From assembly GCA_948567375.1 (NCBI GenBank), contig OX419757.1, positions 15,810,001-15,874,000 on the forward strand: 64,000 nt of DNA, read 5' to 3'. The stretch is from Lunularia cruciata (lineage: Eukaryota; Streptophyta; Marchantiopsida; Lunulariales; Lunulariaceae). Position 1 is the stretch's first letter. Each line of letters starts with the position of its first letter. The position numbers and the translations under genes were made by a program. Below, piece by piece: positions 1 to 11,622 of the stretch. The notes below the pieces were generated by a model. The model ran no database searches. It was not told the origin of the DNA and was given only the letters and a program-made list of their open reading frames with translations.

Positions 1-1651
1 TAGAAAAGAACTATTCAACAACTGGAAGAGAAGCATTCAGAATGGTGTATGCCTACAAGAAGTTTTGCCACTATTTGTTGGGATACAAGTTTGTCTGCTA
101 TGTGGACCATTATGCTCTACAACATTTGGTCAAGAAGGCAGATTTGTTTGGGCATATTGCAAGATGGATCTTATTGTTACACAAACTCACATACATTGTA
201 CAAGTGAGGAAGAGAGCTTTGCATTTGAATGCAAACTTCCTATCCAGGTTGGAAACTCAAGACCAAGACTTGGAAGTCAATGACCGGTTTCTTGATGAAG
301 AGTTATATCATTTAATGGCAATGTGAAGTATGAGGTATGCAACAAAATATCATTATCTGCATACTTGCCATTGTCCTGAGGGATTAGACCCACAGCAAAG
401 ATCAGTCTTCCTTAGGAAGATGGGACCGTACCAGCTAAAAATAAATATTTTATTTAAAATGGATAAAGACAAAATACTTCAGAGATGCTTGGAGGCATAC
501 AAAATTAGAGGAGTAATCAAGTCCTTACACTTATAAGCATCAAAGGACACTATGCCCTAAAGAATATTATAAAGAAGATTCTTTCATCAAGGTATTGGTG
601 GCCTATGATGTATAAGGACACTTACACCTATATACAAAGTTGTGATGTCTTTCAACAAACAAGAAAGCCAATAGCTACTTCCCAATGGCCTTTGAGACCT
701 ATTTTGCCACTGGTCCCATTTGAGAAATGAAGAATTGATTTTGTCGGCCCAATTCAACCGATGATCTGATTCATGAGGAAGAGATACATCTTGGTTTGCA
801 CTGATTATGCTACCAAGATGGTTGAAGCCGAGACAACTCGGGGAGATGATATGGAAATAGTCAAAGAATTTTTTTCTTCCAAAACATCATTTCATGTTAT
901 AGATATCCTTTAGAATTGGTCAGTGATTGAGGGACCCATTTTTTGAACTCCATAGTGGAAGCATTAACCAAGTACTTCCATATTAAACATCAAAAGACAA
1001 CTCCTTATAATCCAAAAGTGAGTGGACTAACAAAGAAAGCAAACAGATTGTTGTGCAAAATTTTGAATAAGGTGACAATCAATTATGCCTACAATTGGGA
1101 CACAAAGTTACCTACAGCTTTGTGGGCATATCAAACGACTGAAAAGATCACAACCAAACAAACACCTTACTTCTTGACATACGGCTTGCATCCTATACTA
1201 CTAGTTGAATTTGAAGTACTGACATATCGGATTCTTTATGAGGAACAATTGTCATAAGAAGAAAGCTAGGATTGTTGGATCCATCAACTAATGTGGTTAG
1301 AAGAGAAAAGAGATGATGCAATGCAAACCATGAAGGAAGTACAAGAACAACAGAGGTCAAGCACGACAAGCGAATCAAGCTTGATGTTGTTTAGAAAGGC
1401 AATTTGGTGTTGTTATATGACAATCACCAAATATTTTTCCAAGGCAAGCTGCATCTAAGGTGGATGGGGTCATATTTTGCAATGCATATCTATGAAAATG
1501 GCTCTATTCAACTTGCAAACCTGGAGGTTAATCCTTTTGCCACTTGAGTGAACAGGTGGAGAATAAGAAAATATTGGACCATGGACTTGGCCTTGTATAA
1601 AGAACCCAAAGTCAATGTTCATGGGGATGCTCATATTTGAAGGAGGGGGTA
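1..1651 (+). pseudogene. Ty3/gypsy pol 3' part (RNase H, integrase), decayed
   Basis: The 5' part lies beyond the window edge. Residues encoded by about 1-280 match the end of Ty3 RNase H (YALQHLVKK, then LTYIVQVRKRALHLNANFLSRL-like text before the integrase linker). About 560-1260 is integrase: core pieces DFVGPIQP and VCTDYATKMVEA, then a THFLNSIVEALTKYF stretch and YFLTYGLHP typical of the core's end. The Asp before GTHF is followed by a TGA where the family has Arg. Several stops and frame changes break it, so it is inactive. The reading ends in a purine tract at about 1638-1651 directly before an LTR, so this is the 3' half of a + strand element. Family assignment is firm; lineage is not resolved. 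Confidence 0.8.
1638..1651 (+). promoter_or_regulatory. Polypurine tract of the left Ty3/gypsy element
   Basis: A purine-rich run (TGAAGGAGGGGGTA) lies immediately upstream of the TGTGGTACC that begins the 3' LTR. This is the usual position of the primer for plus-strand DNA synthesis in LTR retrotransposons. Confidence 0.7.
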
Positions 1652-2439
1652 TGTGGTACCTACATTTTTTGGTTTTGTTCTATTTTGAAGAATAAGTGTA
1701 AGTCAAAGGCATATTGAACCCAAATGATGGTAAAAGAAGGAGAATTGTGTCTTTGGATTGAACGCAAAGTAAAGTGACTTTGTATCAAGAAAGAAGAACT
1801 CAAATTGGACTTGTCACAAAGAAACACAAAGTAAGGCAACTTTTCCTTGAGGTGATCAACCCAATGCAAAGATGATGTAACAAATTTCCTTTGGGTTATC
1901 AACCAAGAAAGTACAAGCAAGAAAACAGCTAAGGCGCGAGCGGCTAAACTTGATAGTGCCAAGGGGAACTCATGCAAAAGATGTGATTATTAATGAAGAA
2001 AGATGGAAGAACGACCATGCAACAACAAACTATAAAATCAATAATTCATTGGGGAGATTTAAAAATGTCATACAAGTATCCTAAGCCACTAAGTAGTTGA
2101 CCCAAAGGAGTGCTTGCCGCAAAGCAATCTGAGAATTTGATGTTTAACAATCTTAAAGGAGTCAGAATCTCAAGACCAAGACATGGTAGAATTATCTTCT
2201 AGCTACCTTGAGTGAGATATTTCATGATGCCAATGAGGGGTTCCTTTGAAAGAAGAGTACCTCACTTGCAATGAGAAACTGATTTGTCGTTAATTAACTA
2301 CTATATTGTTCTATAAAAACTCTACTGGAGAGATTAAAGACACAACCAAGAAGAGCTAATTTATCATTATTTACTTTGTATTTGACTATTTTTGACTTGT
2401 AACTCTATGAGAAAAAACTTTTTTTACTTGATTACCACA
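1652..2439 (+). repeat. 3' LTR of the left Ty3/gypsy element
   Basis: About 788 bp. It begins TGTGGT directly after a polypurine tract and ends ACCACA, giving the short inverted termini expected of an LTR. A TATAAAA box lies at 2312-2318, about 130 bp before the end, plausible for an LTR promoter. The 5' LTR is outside the window, so the boundaries rest on termini and polypurine tract only; the right end is inferred. Confidence 0.6.
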
Positions 2440-4457
2440 AAAGTGATACTTGTTGGGTTGTCACAATAGGTGGTGGAGAGTTGAGAGAAAGAGGTGTGTT
2501 TTAGTTTTAGGAGTCTTGAGTGGGAGGAAGATGTTGAGAGTGATAGTTTTAACAAAACATGGACACCAAGGTGTCAAAGGAATCATTTGAGCAGGAGATT
2601 TCCTATACTCCCAATCTACCACTCCCAAATCTTTTTCTCATTAGGCTTCAGATTCTACACTATGACGGCTTACGAGACTATATGGTTGCATGTTTTGGGG
2701 CAACATTCATGGAGTAAGTGATGGAAAACTCAGATCATGTCCTCCTTCTAGTGATTACTTACAAGCAAGTTTGGGATATGAAAATTTATGTGCTATTGTA
2801 GAAGAGGAAAGATTTAAATTGGTTCATGATCTAGGGTGGAGTTGTGGGGTCCATTTGTCAAAAAGTGAAGAGATTAAATGACAAATTTGCATGAGTTTGG
2901 GTCCCAAGAGGGGAAGTCTAAAGTTTTTGGAGGATAAAAAGAGTTCATAGAGAGCATTAGAAGAGAAAAGATCATGGTTGGAGAGGAGGAGGTAACATGC
3001 TACAATTTGAAAACAAAAATCAAGTGATTTGAGTAGATTCTTAGGGAGATATGATCAATTGAATCAAGAAGAGTAGAATTCATAATTAGATGCATAAAGT
3101 GGACAATTTGAGGAGCCTCATGACACATTTTCATGATCTACCAATGGGGTTGTGGAGTAGACAAAGTGCTTATAGCATTGAGTGCAAGAAAATTTAGTTT
3201 TGGATAAATCTAAAATCAGATCTAATTTATTAAATTTGGAGCTTTTGGGAAGTAAGGTGTTGGAGATGAGGTATTGATCAGTTTTGGAGTTTGGGTCACT
3301 CTCCAAGTTGTGATTTAAATCACCTTTTGAAAATTTCTAATATTTTTCTTGGTTTTTACACCTTTGTGCAAAAATTTTCATATAAATTCCTCAAATAGGA
3401 AATTTAAGGTCTTGGATCAAGTATATGTGGGCCTATAAAGCTCACAAGTAAGCCCACTTAGGAATCAATTCATATCTAAGGATTGGGGTTGGACTAGGCT
3501 ATCAAAATTTGCAGGGGGTTAGAAAAGTGCTAACTATGGAATTAGCTACTATGGAAAATTAGCTACTATGGAAAATTTGGTTGGCTCTAAATTCATGGAG
3601 AGTGAGAGCTAATATAACAAGTTCTACTAAAAATATTAACATAAGCTTAGTAGGCATTTGTCTTTGATCATAATTGAATGTCAATTCTCCTATTTTTATG
3701 ACTATCATTGAAGATTTTAGGTCGATAGAGTGATTGTTAGAATTATTTGTACTTTTATATTAAAATCTAAGAAAAATTGCCAAGAATCAAGAGCAAACCC
3801 TCAATTTAGGATTTTGAAATTAGGGTGGAGATTACAAAAAATTGACCAAGTTTGAGAGCTTGCCAAAAGAGGAGTAGCAAAAAGATTGTGGTGGGTTTCA
3901 TACCATTGGAGATCTTATCTCATATGCTTTTTATTGAGTCCTAGATTATTTTAATCAAAAGAACAAAAAATGTTATTGTCACCCGAGTTACATTGAGTTT
4001 TACCCATCAAAAAGATATAAATTTACTCCACCTGGAGTAGAAATTAGTTTGAAGATTGAAGTACAAATTGAAATCAGCTTGAGGACAAGGCAGGAGGCTT
4101 TGAAGCTTATTTCCACCATAGGGAGTTGTTGTCAAATTCTAGTGGTTGGATTATTTCCATGCTTGTTTGTATGCCTAATTGGCTTGGATTGGTGTGTAGG
4201 CATTACACTTAGGTTCTTTCCTTCTAGGATTACTTTGTATTTCTCCTTGGTTATGCTAGAAATGATTATCATTAGACCAAGTGTGTGTGTATGTGTGTTA
4301 TGATGACAAGTTAGATTACTTGTTACTCCCCTACCTGGTAGAAGAAAACTTAAAAACAAGAGTGGAGGGTTCTACTAGTTGGGTACCATGCATGCTCAAA
4401 GTAGTAGGGATAAATTTACATACAAAATTTGATCCATAAGCTCCATAGTTAGGTACC
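2440..4457. other. AT-rich stretch with no supported gene
   Basis: No coding signal that I recognise on either strand; the open frames here are short and resemble no family. A short direct duplication (ATTAGCTACTATGGAAA-like) occurs around 3540-3580. A GT-rich run sits near 4279-4298. A stretch around 4275-4340 weakly resembles the leader of the methyltransferase-bearing element near 30715-30770. Probably old, decayed transposon sequence. Confidence 0.4.
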
Positions 4458-5555
4458 CTATGTTGTCCTAAAGAGAGAAAGGCAAAGTATGATGGCATTC
4501 CCAACAAGGAAATATTTGGAGGTAAGGTTTTTTAGTTCCCTTAATTTTTTGCATTGATAACAATTTAGGATACTAGTATGCCAAGTGTGCCATATAATGT
4601 AGAAAGAATCGTCTAGTAATATCATTTCTCTCCACATACAAGTACCTTTGAACTCATATACTTGTTTGTAATACCATAGTTTGTAGAATGTTGGTCTTAC
4701 CAAACAAATCCAATAGTCATATCCAGCTACTATATATAGCCAAGAAATAGGTATAGTCTCTCTTCCAAGCCTATTGTACCAACTTGTCAGCATGTTATTG
4801 CAACTACTTATTAGAATTCCACAATGGAATATCCAAGATGGATATAACAACTCCAATCATACTCCAAATTTAAGTGATATCTCCCATTAGAGTATCATCT
4901 ATATGGGTATCCCATTCAAGTAACTCACTAAGCCAAGTAACAAAACTATTGAATGTTGATATTGATGTCATGGTCCCTAACTATAGTGAGCCAAGACTCC
5001 CACTACTAAAGCAAACAAGTAGAAAACATACTTGTTCCTCATTGGATTGCCAACCTAGTCTATAGGAAGATATCTCCTTCCAATAGTCAACCATGAGGTG
5101 TAACACTACTCCACCAACTAACGCATCATACAACTCTACTACTATTATTATTGCATGGACTCTCATCACAAAATTATCAATTAGATGACTAAGCTGAATC
5201 TGGACAATGAGCTCTTCACATGCAATGTTATGTGTGAAACCACCTCTAGAAATATCTGGATCTAAAATGAATACCTCTTAACATCATTTTCCACTTCTAA
5301 AGACCAAGGACTACAACCTTATCCATCATAAGGACTGAGCACTAGTGTTTAAAAAAATACTTTATGGTGTATAGACCTTCCTTGAAGGTCCAATAAAATT
5401 GAAAATCCACTCTAGTTTTCCAATAGAACAACCTCAAGTGTAGATCAAGCTTGCGCAAATGTAGATCTAGTAGGAAGATTCTTCAACCTAGCAATTGTTT
5501 CATGCCACAAGTCCTTGATGACCAAATAGATCTCATGTTCCTTGACTTGTGAGAC
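4458..5555 (-). pseudogene. Fragment of methyltransferase-bearing Ty3 element (gag end, protease, DNMT start)
   Basis: Read on the - strand, this tracks the + strand sequence from about 32860 to 34040 at both nucleotide and protein level. One frame gives YDALVGGVVLHLMVDYW and FSSGSLGSL, matching YDMLVGGAILYSMGF and FSSGSLGSL at 33278-33430. The next part (VYEFKGTCMWREM, FYIIWHTWHT) matches an out-of-frame reading of the methyltransferase motif I region at 33855-33945. The protease Asp-Ser-Gly region is present but mutated. Similarity ends near 4458, before the PCQ motif, so this copy has lost its catalytic part. The 132-codon open frame at 4458-4856 is an accident of this decay. Orientation is opposite to the long element. 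Confidence 0.75.
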
Positions 5556-6399
5556 TGCAGTCTCTCACTCAAGATGAACTTCTAATGGCTATAAGGGTAG
5601 CACACCATGGACTAAGAAGGCAAGGAACCTTAGCTCCATCAGACTTTGTTGAGGCTAGAACTCCAATGGTGTGCTCCAAGGCACATCTAAGACTCAAGAT
5701 ATTATTCATTAGAGAACTTAATGGAGAGAGATAGTTGCAAATGAAAATATGATGAGTACTTCTTTACTCCCATTTTATATACTTGTGAAATAATACACAC
5801 CAATGTTACTAATTACCATAGTAACTCAAGTTATTAGGAAAACATCATATATAGTCAAAAGTCTAAAGGAATATCCAAGCTCATGAGAATAATTCCCTAA
5901 ACATGTGGTATTATCTTGACCCAACTACTAAGTCAAGGATTCTTTCATGTATGTTATCCTTAGATTATAAAAGAATTTGAATAAAAAAGGCTTGGGCGTC
6001 CAAGAGTTCCCAATTCTTTTCTCAAGCCAAACATCTATGAATAATACCAAGTAAATACACTAAAATCCAAAATAATGGTGCTCATTCTTTCACCTTCCTC
6101 TAAAATAGAGTCACTTTTATCTTGGCTATGACTAACTCTAGCTAATCATAGCTAATTTAGAAGCTTATTTAACTCTATATAAATAATATCTCTCAACTAC
6201 TTATAATATCAAAATAAATATTTCAATAAAGTATACATGCACCAATGCATGTTATATTTACCCTTAGACTAAGATTGCACTTTGTCCTTAGAGTGAAGAT
6301 TCCTTTACCTTCTATGATATACCTTTAACTTATCATGGTTAGTCAAATCAAAGTGTTTTCCTCACAAATCCCTAAGATCAGAGGTGTAATTGCTCCACA
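5556..6399 (-). repeat. LTR-like repeat, 3' LTR candidate of the adjacent - strand Ty3 element
   Basis: The stretch from about 5556 to 6310 is repeated in the same orientation at about 39045-39780, with matching blocks throughout (the ACTCAAGATGAAC start, CCATGGACTAAGAAGGCAA, TAATACCAAGT, and the end near GCACTTTGTCCTT). It lies just downstream of the - strand integrase remnant. On the - strand a purine-rich tract (about 6400-6412) precedes TGTGGAGC at 6399, as expected of polypurine tract then LTR. The left terminus is uncertain because no clean TG/CA end could be paired. Confidence 0.55.
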
Positions 6400-8288
6400 C
6401 CTTCTCCATTATGAAAAGTCCAAACTACATAGGTAAGAACTTCTTTTGCACTCTCTTGAATCAAACAACATTATCCAATCACTATCCTTGAAGTGCTCTA
6501 CTTTCTTCTTGCCTTGCCTCTTGTTATAGCTCTCTTTTTGTTTCCTTTGGGCTTGTTCCATACTAACCATAGCAATTGCTCTTTCCGCTTTCAATTCTAT
6601 TTTGATCCTTATTAGACATCTTTACATCACCCCTTGTGCTTTCTTCAATTTTTTATGAATGCTTTGAATGTAGGAAGATAAAATTGATAAATAAAGTAGA
6701 TTGAGTACCATATACCAAATAAAATAGAGATTATCTAGTGGATTTCTTCATGGTTTTCCTATACTCCCACAAAATTTCATGAATCCTCTTGTCCCAATGA
6801 TGTTTAGGCCACTCTATTTCTGAATCTTTGGCCAACATCATGCACAAGGTCTGATTGGTTCTCTTTGCCAAGCCATTGGGTTTTGGCTTATAGAATATAG
6901 TCACTCTATAAGGGATATAGAAATGTCAGAGCATGGTTGTAGTGATGCTTCTTGTAAACTCTCTTCCTCTATTAAAAACCAACTCCAAAAAGAAACCAAA
7001 CCTAATGATGATGTGTTCATAAAGAAATCTACTAACTACATTTTCATTCTTGGCTCTCAATGGTCTAGCCTCAACCAATTTGGTAAAATTATTAATAACT
7101 ACCACAATTTACCAATTTTTCCTTGGGATTCTATTGAGAGGGCATACAAAGTCAATTCTACACTTCTTAAAAGGTATTAGCAATGGAATTGATCAAATTC
7201 TATTGCTAAGGGTAAAATTTCTAAAAAAAGCTTGACAAACATTACAAGTTTTGCAAGAATCAAAAAATTACATGAAAATCCTCCTCCAATGGTAAACTAC
7301 ATCTAGAATCTTAAAAATTGTCACCTTTCTTGCAAAGTAACTTCCATATACCAAACCATCATGAAACTCTTTCATGAGTAGGATAGGCTTCTCTTTACCC
7401 ACTACTATTTGAATTAGACTATGTGTTCCTTGGTGAAAAAGTATATTCTCCACCATTGTGGAAGATCTAGATCTTGTTGCAAGAGCATTCCTCTCCCTAG
7501 CATGAATCCTATCCATATAGTTACCTCTTGTAACAAAGTCCATAATCTCCTTGTACTCCATTGGAAACTCTTGAGTGATTGAGATTGTCATGAGACTTCA
7601 TCCAGGGAGGAATTATCCATTGGCTCAACTCTATAAGGATCATAGCCCTTAGATAACAAATAAGGATTTTTATGTTTCTTACTTGGCCTATATTCAATGG
7701 TATAATCATACTCAAATAAGAGTATCATCCACATGGCTAGCCTTTCCTCCACAATAGGCTTGTTGAAGATGTACTTCAAAGTCTTGTGATATGAAGCAAT
7801 GGTAGCATTTCCTCCAACCAAGTAGTGTCAAAACTTCTTGAAACCAAAAATCCTTATCAACCCGTCTCTTTTTGTGATTGAAATTTCTCTCTACCAAGAC
7901 CATTTTTCTACTACCATAAGCTATTGGATGATCATGCTTGAGAGTGCATCCTATAGCTACACTGGAAGCATTAGTGTAAAGAATAAAAGGTTTACTCTAA
8001 TTAAATTTAGCAAGAATTGGATCCATTACAAGGGATTGCTTGAGCTCCTCAAAAGCTTGGAGACCCTCCTTGTCCTCCAAAATCATCATGTATTCTACAC
8101 CCTTCTTCACATAAATGGTTAATGCATAAATCTTGTTGGAAAATGAAAAGAGGAATTTCCTATAGTACCCAATCATCCCCAAGAATTGGCATAACTTTGT
8201 CAAGCTTGAAGAGAATGGAAGCTCTAAGATTCTCCTCACCTTTTTAGGATCCATTGTTATTCCATCCTTGGAAATGATATACCCCAAG
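6400..8288 (-). pseudogene. Ty3/gypsy pol remnant (RT end, RNase H, integrase)
   Basis: Reading right to left on the - strand: 8335-7997 encodes the end of reverse transcriptase (LGYIISKDGITMDPKKVRRI, then CQFLGMIGYYRKF); about 7900-7590 encodes RNase H text ending IEYRPSKKHKNPYLLS; 7591-7268 holds the integrase N-terminal zinc-binding region (FARKVTIFKILDVVYHWRRIF); about 7260-6600 holds the end of the integrase core (GLAKRTNQTLCMML, then SLFYLVYGTQ); 6594-6409 holds a post-core region (RAIAMVSMEQAQRKQKESYN). Stops and frame changes are frequent. It is cut at 8288, where the LTR of the next element begins in the middle of the RT coding text. Inactive. Confidence 0.8.
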
Positions 8289-9028
8289 TGTAATACTCCG
8301 AGGACAAGAGAAGAGAGAAAACACAGATTGCACACTCAAACATTTGATGCCCCAAGGGAGCACCTTCTCTTTATTATATAGACAAAGAGGATCTCCTCCA
8401 AGGAAGCTCCACCATATGATTAGGGACACAGATAGATGACATGTCAGCAAGCTCCACCCTTGGATTACTTACTTGGATGGGTGACCTGTCTGGTCTAGGT
8501 CCTATCTGGTTGGTCAAACAAGCTTTGACCGGATGGAATCTTTTAGGGAATCTTCCTGTAGGAATCTCAGAATCACGTGAGTAAGGTACCATTGGAAAGC
8601 TCTCGACGAGACAAAGCAGGGGGGAGGGAAGGCCAGCCTTACCTCTATTGGGGGGGGGGATCTGCACATTTTTGAGGCCTAATTCATCCGTTTAGGCCTC
8701 CAAAATTGCCTTCAAAGATTTCAGGCATATTTTGGTCCCTACTCTATTAGTAGAAGTCCCCTTTTGGTGATACCTCTTTCTGATCTGTTTAGTCCATCAT
8801 GTGTAATATCCTTCCAGATGTTACCAAACCAATTCTCACCTTTAAATCATATGTCTAGCTATTGGTTCTAAGGTTCTCAAGTCTATTTCGGTTTTTGCCC
8901 TCTTAGTAGAAGTACTCTTTTGGTGATACTTCTATCTGATCTAATTTGACCATCATGTATAACATCATTCTAGAAGTTACCAAACCAAATTTCACACCTA
9001 GATCATATGGCTAACCCTTGGTATTACA
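8289..9028 (-). repeat. 3' LTR of - strand chromovirus
   Basis: 740 bp with inverted termini TGTAATAC...GTATTACA. The polypurine tract of the - strand element abuts its 9028 end. A homologous solo copy lies at 23650-24257. This copy contains an internal tandem duplication of about 130 bp (roughly 8740-8866 and 8892-9021) that the solo copy has only once. It interrupts the RT of an older - strand Ty3 element, so it is the younger insertion. Confidence 0.85.
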
Positions 9029-9041
9029 GACCTCCCTCCTT
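9029..9041 (-). promoter_or_regulatory. Polypurine tract of the chromovirus
   Basis: On the - strand this reads as an AAGGAGGGAGGTC-type purine run between the pol stop codon and the LTR, the standard second-strand primer site. Confidence 0.75.
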
Positions 9042-11622
9042 TTAAGACGTAATGTCCTTGTTGCGCAATTGTTGCTCAAATGCTTGTACCAACACCGGTG
9101 CATGTGCCAAATTTGCAGCGGGTTCCTAGGTTGCTTCATAAAGGGGGTAACCTTTCCAATGTACTAGATATTCCACCCGCAGATGGCGAGTACCACGCAT
9201 GCGTTTTTGGAGAATCCGCTCCACTTCATATTCCTCTGTGCCATCAATGAGTGTTGGACAAGGTCGAATGTCCTGTGTGGAAGGACCTTGGCCTGATCGG
9301 GGAGCATATCTGCGTAGTAGGGAGACATGGAACACTAGATGGATCTTCATGTGTGGTGGTAGCTCAAGGTGATAGGCCATAGCGCCGATTCGACAAAGAA
9401 TTGAGAAAGGCCTAATAAAACGAGGTCTGAGCTTACGAGATCCAACTAATGTGAGGTTGGTTGTCGATAGCCACACTTGATCCCCAACATTGAACTCCAT
9501 GTGCCAACGGTGTGCATCAGCATATTGCTTTTGTCAATTTTGCGCAATCTGTAACCTGCGCTTGGCGCTCTCCACACCTTGTTGGATTCTAGAAACAAAT
9601 GTGTTGACTGCATCAACCTTGGTAGTCACTGGACGGATCTTCATCAAGCTAGAAGGTGTGAAGGGATGCTCACCATACATGAGGAAGAACAGAGTGACCT
9701 AGGTGGAGGCATTCACTGAATTGTTGTAAGCAAATTTCACCAACGGTAGCAGGGTGTCCCACCTCTCTTGCTCTTCTAAGGTGAAGCCGCATAACATGTC
9801 TTCAATTGTGCAATTAGCCCGCTCTGTTTGGCCATCTATTTGTGGGTGGTAAGCTGTAGACATGGCCAACTTGGTTTTGAAGAAACCAAAGAGTGTTCGC
9901 CAAAACAAACTGGTGAATTGGGTGCCTCTATCGGTGATGAGTACTCTAGACAAGCCATGGTGAGCAAAGACTGCATCTAAGTATAGTTGAGCTAGTTGTG
10001 GAGCGGTCACCTCCTTGGTGGTAGGGCGTACATGAATCATTTTGCTGAGCCGGTCCACAAAGACCACAATGGAGTCAAACCTTGAGGTGGTCTTGGGTAA
10101 TTTGTAGACGAGATCCATACTCACTTGTTCCCAACGTTGGGTAGGAGTGGAGAGAGGTTGAAGGAGCCATGCAGGAGCTTGATTAGAAGCTTTGTTTTGT
10201 TGACAAAGTAGGCAGCTACGCACATAGTCCATCACGTCATTGCTCATCTTGGGCCAATAGTAATGGCGCTTGACTGCATCCAAGGTCTTGTCTACTCCGA
10301 CATGAGCTACAATGGCCGAATCATGACATTCCGCTAGAATGGTGGTGCATAAGTCTGGGACATTTGGGATCCATAATCTGCCATCCCGAAAGGTGAGTCC
10401 TTGGGTGCTGGTGACACCTTTGAACAATTGCGCTTCTACAATTTGTGGATCAGTTTTTGTAGCAGCTAGAATCTCTTGCCAGAATTCAGGGTTAATCTTA
10501 ACCTCTACCACCAAGTTGTTGGCCATTGGCATACGGGTGAATGCATCTGCCAGTTGTTTCTTACCTTCCACGTAGGTGATTGTCATGTTGAAGCATTGTT
10601 GCCACTCTGCCCACCGAATTTGGCGATGAGATAGATCCTTCTGCGTCTTGAGGTAGACTAGAGGTGTGTGGTCTGTCTCTACTACAAATGCCTTCTCGCC
10701 CAGGTAGTGCTTCCAATGCTTGGTTGCTAGAACGATGGCCAGCTCTTCTCATTCTGTGGTGTGGTAGTTGCGCTCTGCCGGTAACAACTTTTGAGAGAAA
10801 TATGCAATTGGATGCCATCCGTCATTCCACTCTTGTTATAGGACTGCTCCTATTGCTACGCCTGATGCATCTATAGCCAACTTGATTGGACGTTTTGGGT
10901 CATATCACTTCAAGATTGGTGCATGTAGCAAGGCGGCCTTCAATTCTTGAAAGGCCAACTTTTGTGCGGTTCCCCATGTCCACTTCTTCCCCTTGCCAAG
11001 TAGTGCCGTTAAAGGCTGTGCAACCTTGGAGAAGTCCTTGACAAATCTACGATAGAATCCCGTCAACCCCAAGAAGCTCTTAAGTTGAGTCTGATCTTCT
11101 GGGGCACTCCATTTTTGAATAACCTCTATTTTATCTGTCAATACTTGAATGCCCTCTACACTTACTCTATGCCCTAAGTAGTCTACTTCAGACTTGCCAA
11201 AATCACACTTTGAGATTTTGGCGTACAACTGATTTTGTCTTAGAATCTGGAGGACCTCTTGTAGATGTTGTTTGTGTTCTGTCATCGTGCTACTATATAC
11301 TAAGATATCATCCAAGAAGATAATAATAGACTTATCCAAGTATGGACGAAATATGTCATTCATTAGGCTCATGAAAGTGGCAGGCGCATTGGTGAGGCCA
11401 AAAGGCATCACAAGATACTCAAAGTGGCCATACCTGGTTTGAAAGGCAGTTTTGTACACATCCTCCTCCGCAATTTGGATTTGATTATAACCGCTCCGCT
11501 AGTCCAATTTGGTGAAGTATCTCACTCCATGGAGTTGGTCAAACAGGTCATCCATGCAAGGTATGGGGTATTTATTCTTCACTGTTTGCTGATTGAGACC
11601 CCGATAGTCACTTGGTAATAGA
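9042..11622 (-). pseudogene. Chromovirus (Ty3/gypsy) pol, 5'-truncated: RT, RNase H, integrase, chromodomain
   Basis: Reading leftwards: about 11620-10905 is reverse transcriptase with catalytic FLDDILVYS near 11310; 10900-10590 is RNase H (AIDASG, then VETDHTPLVYL); 10586-9699 is an open 295-codon integrase block with the HHCC zinc motif (HVGVDKTLDAVKRHYYW, then CLLCQQNK) and a D-D-E core (DLVYKLP, ITDRGTQF, GQTERAN). After a stop at 9699 the frame continues to 9126 with a C-terminal chromodomain (EYEVERIL, then VEYLVHWKGYP). A TAG follows YEAT where family members have Trp. gag, protease, the RT start and the 5' LTR are missing: the element stops abruptly near 11622. Chromodomains in this family are thought to steer insertion to heterochromatin. 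Confidence 0.9.

Noticed and set aside
4458-4856. 132-codon open frame on the - strand as a new gene
   Set aside because: It matches an out-of-frame reading of the methyltransferase-element sequence at 33840-34040, so it is a chance frame in a decayed copy.
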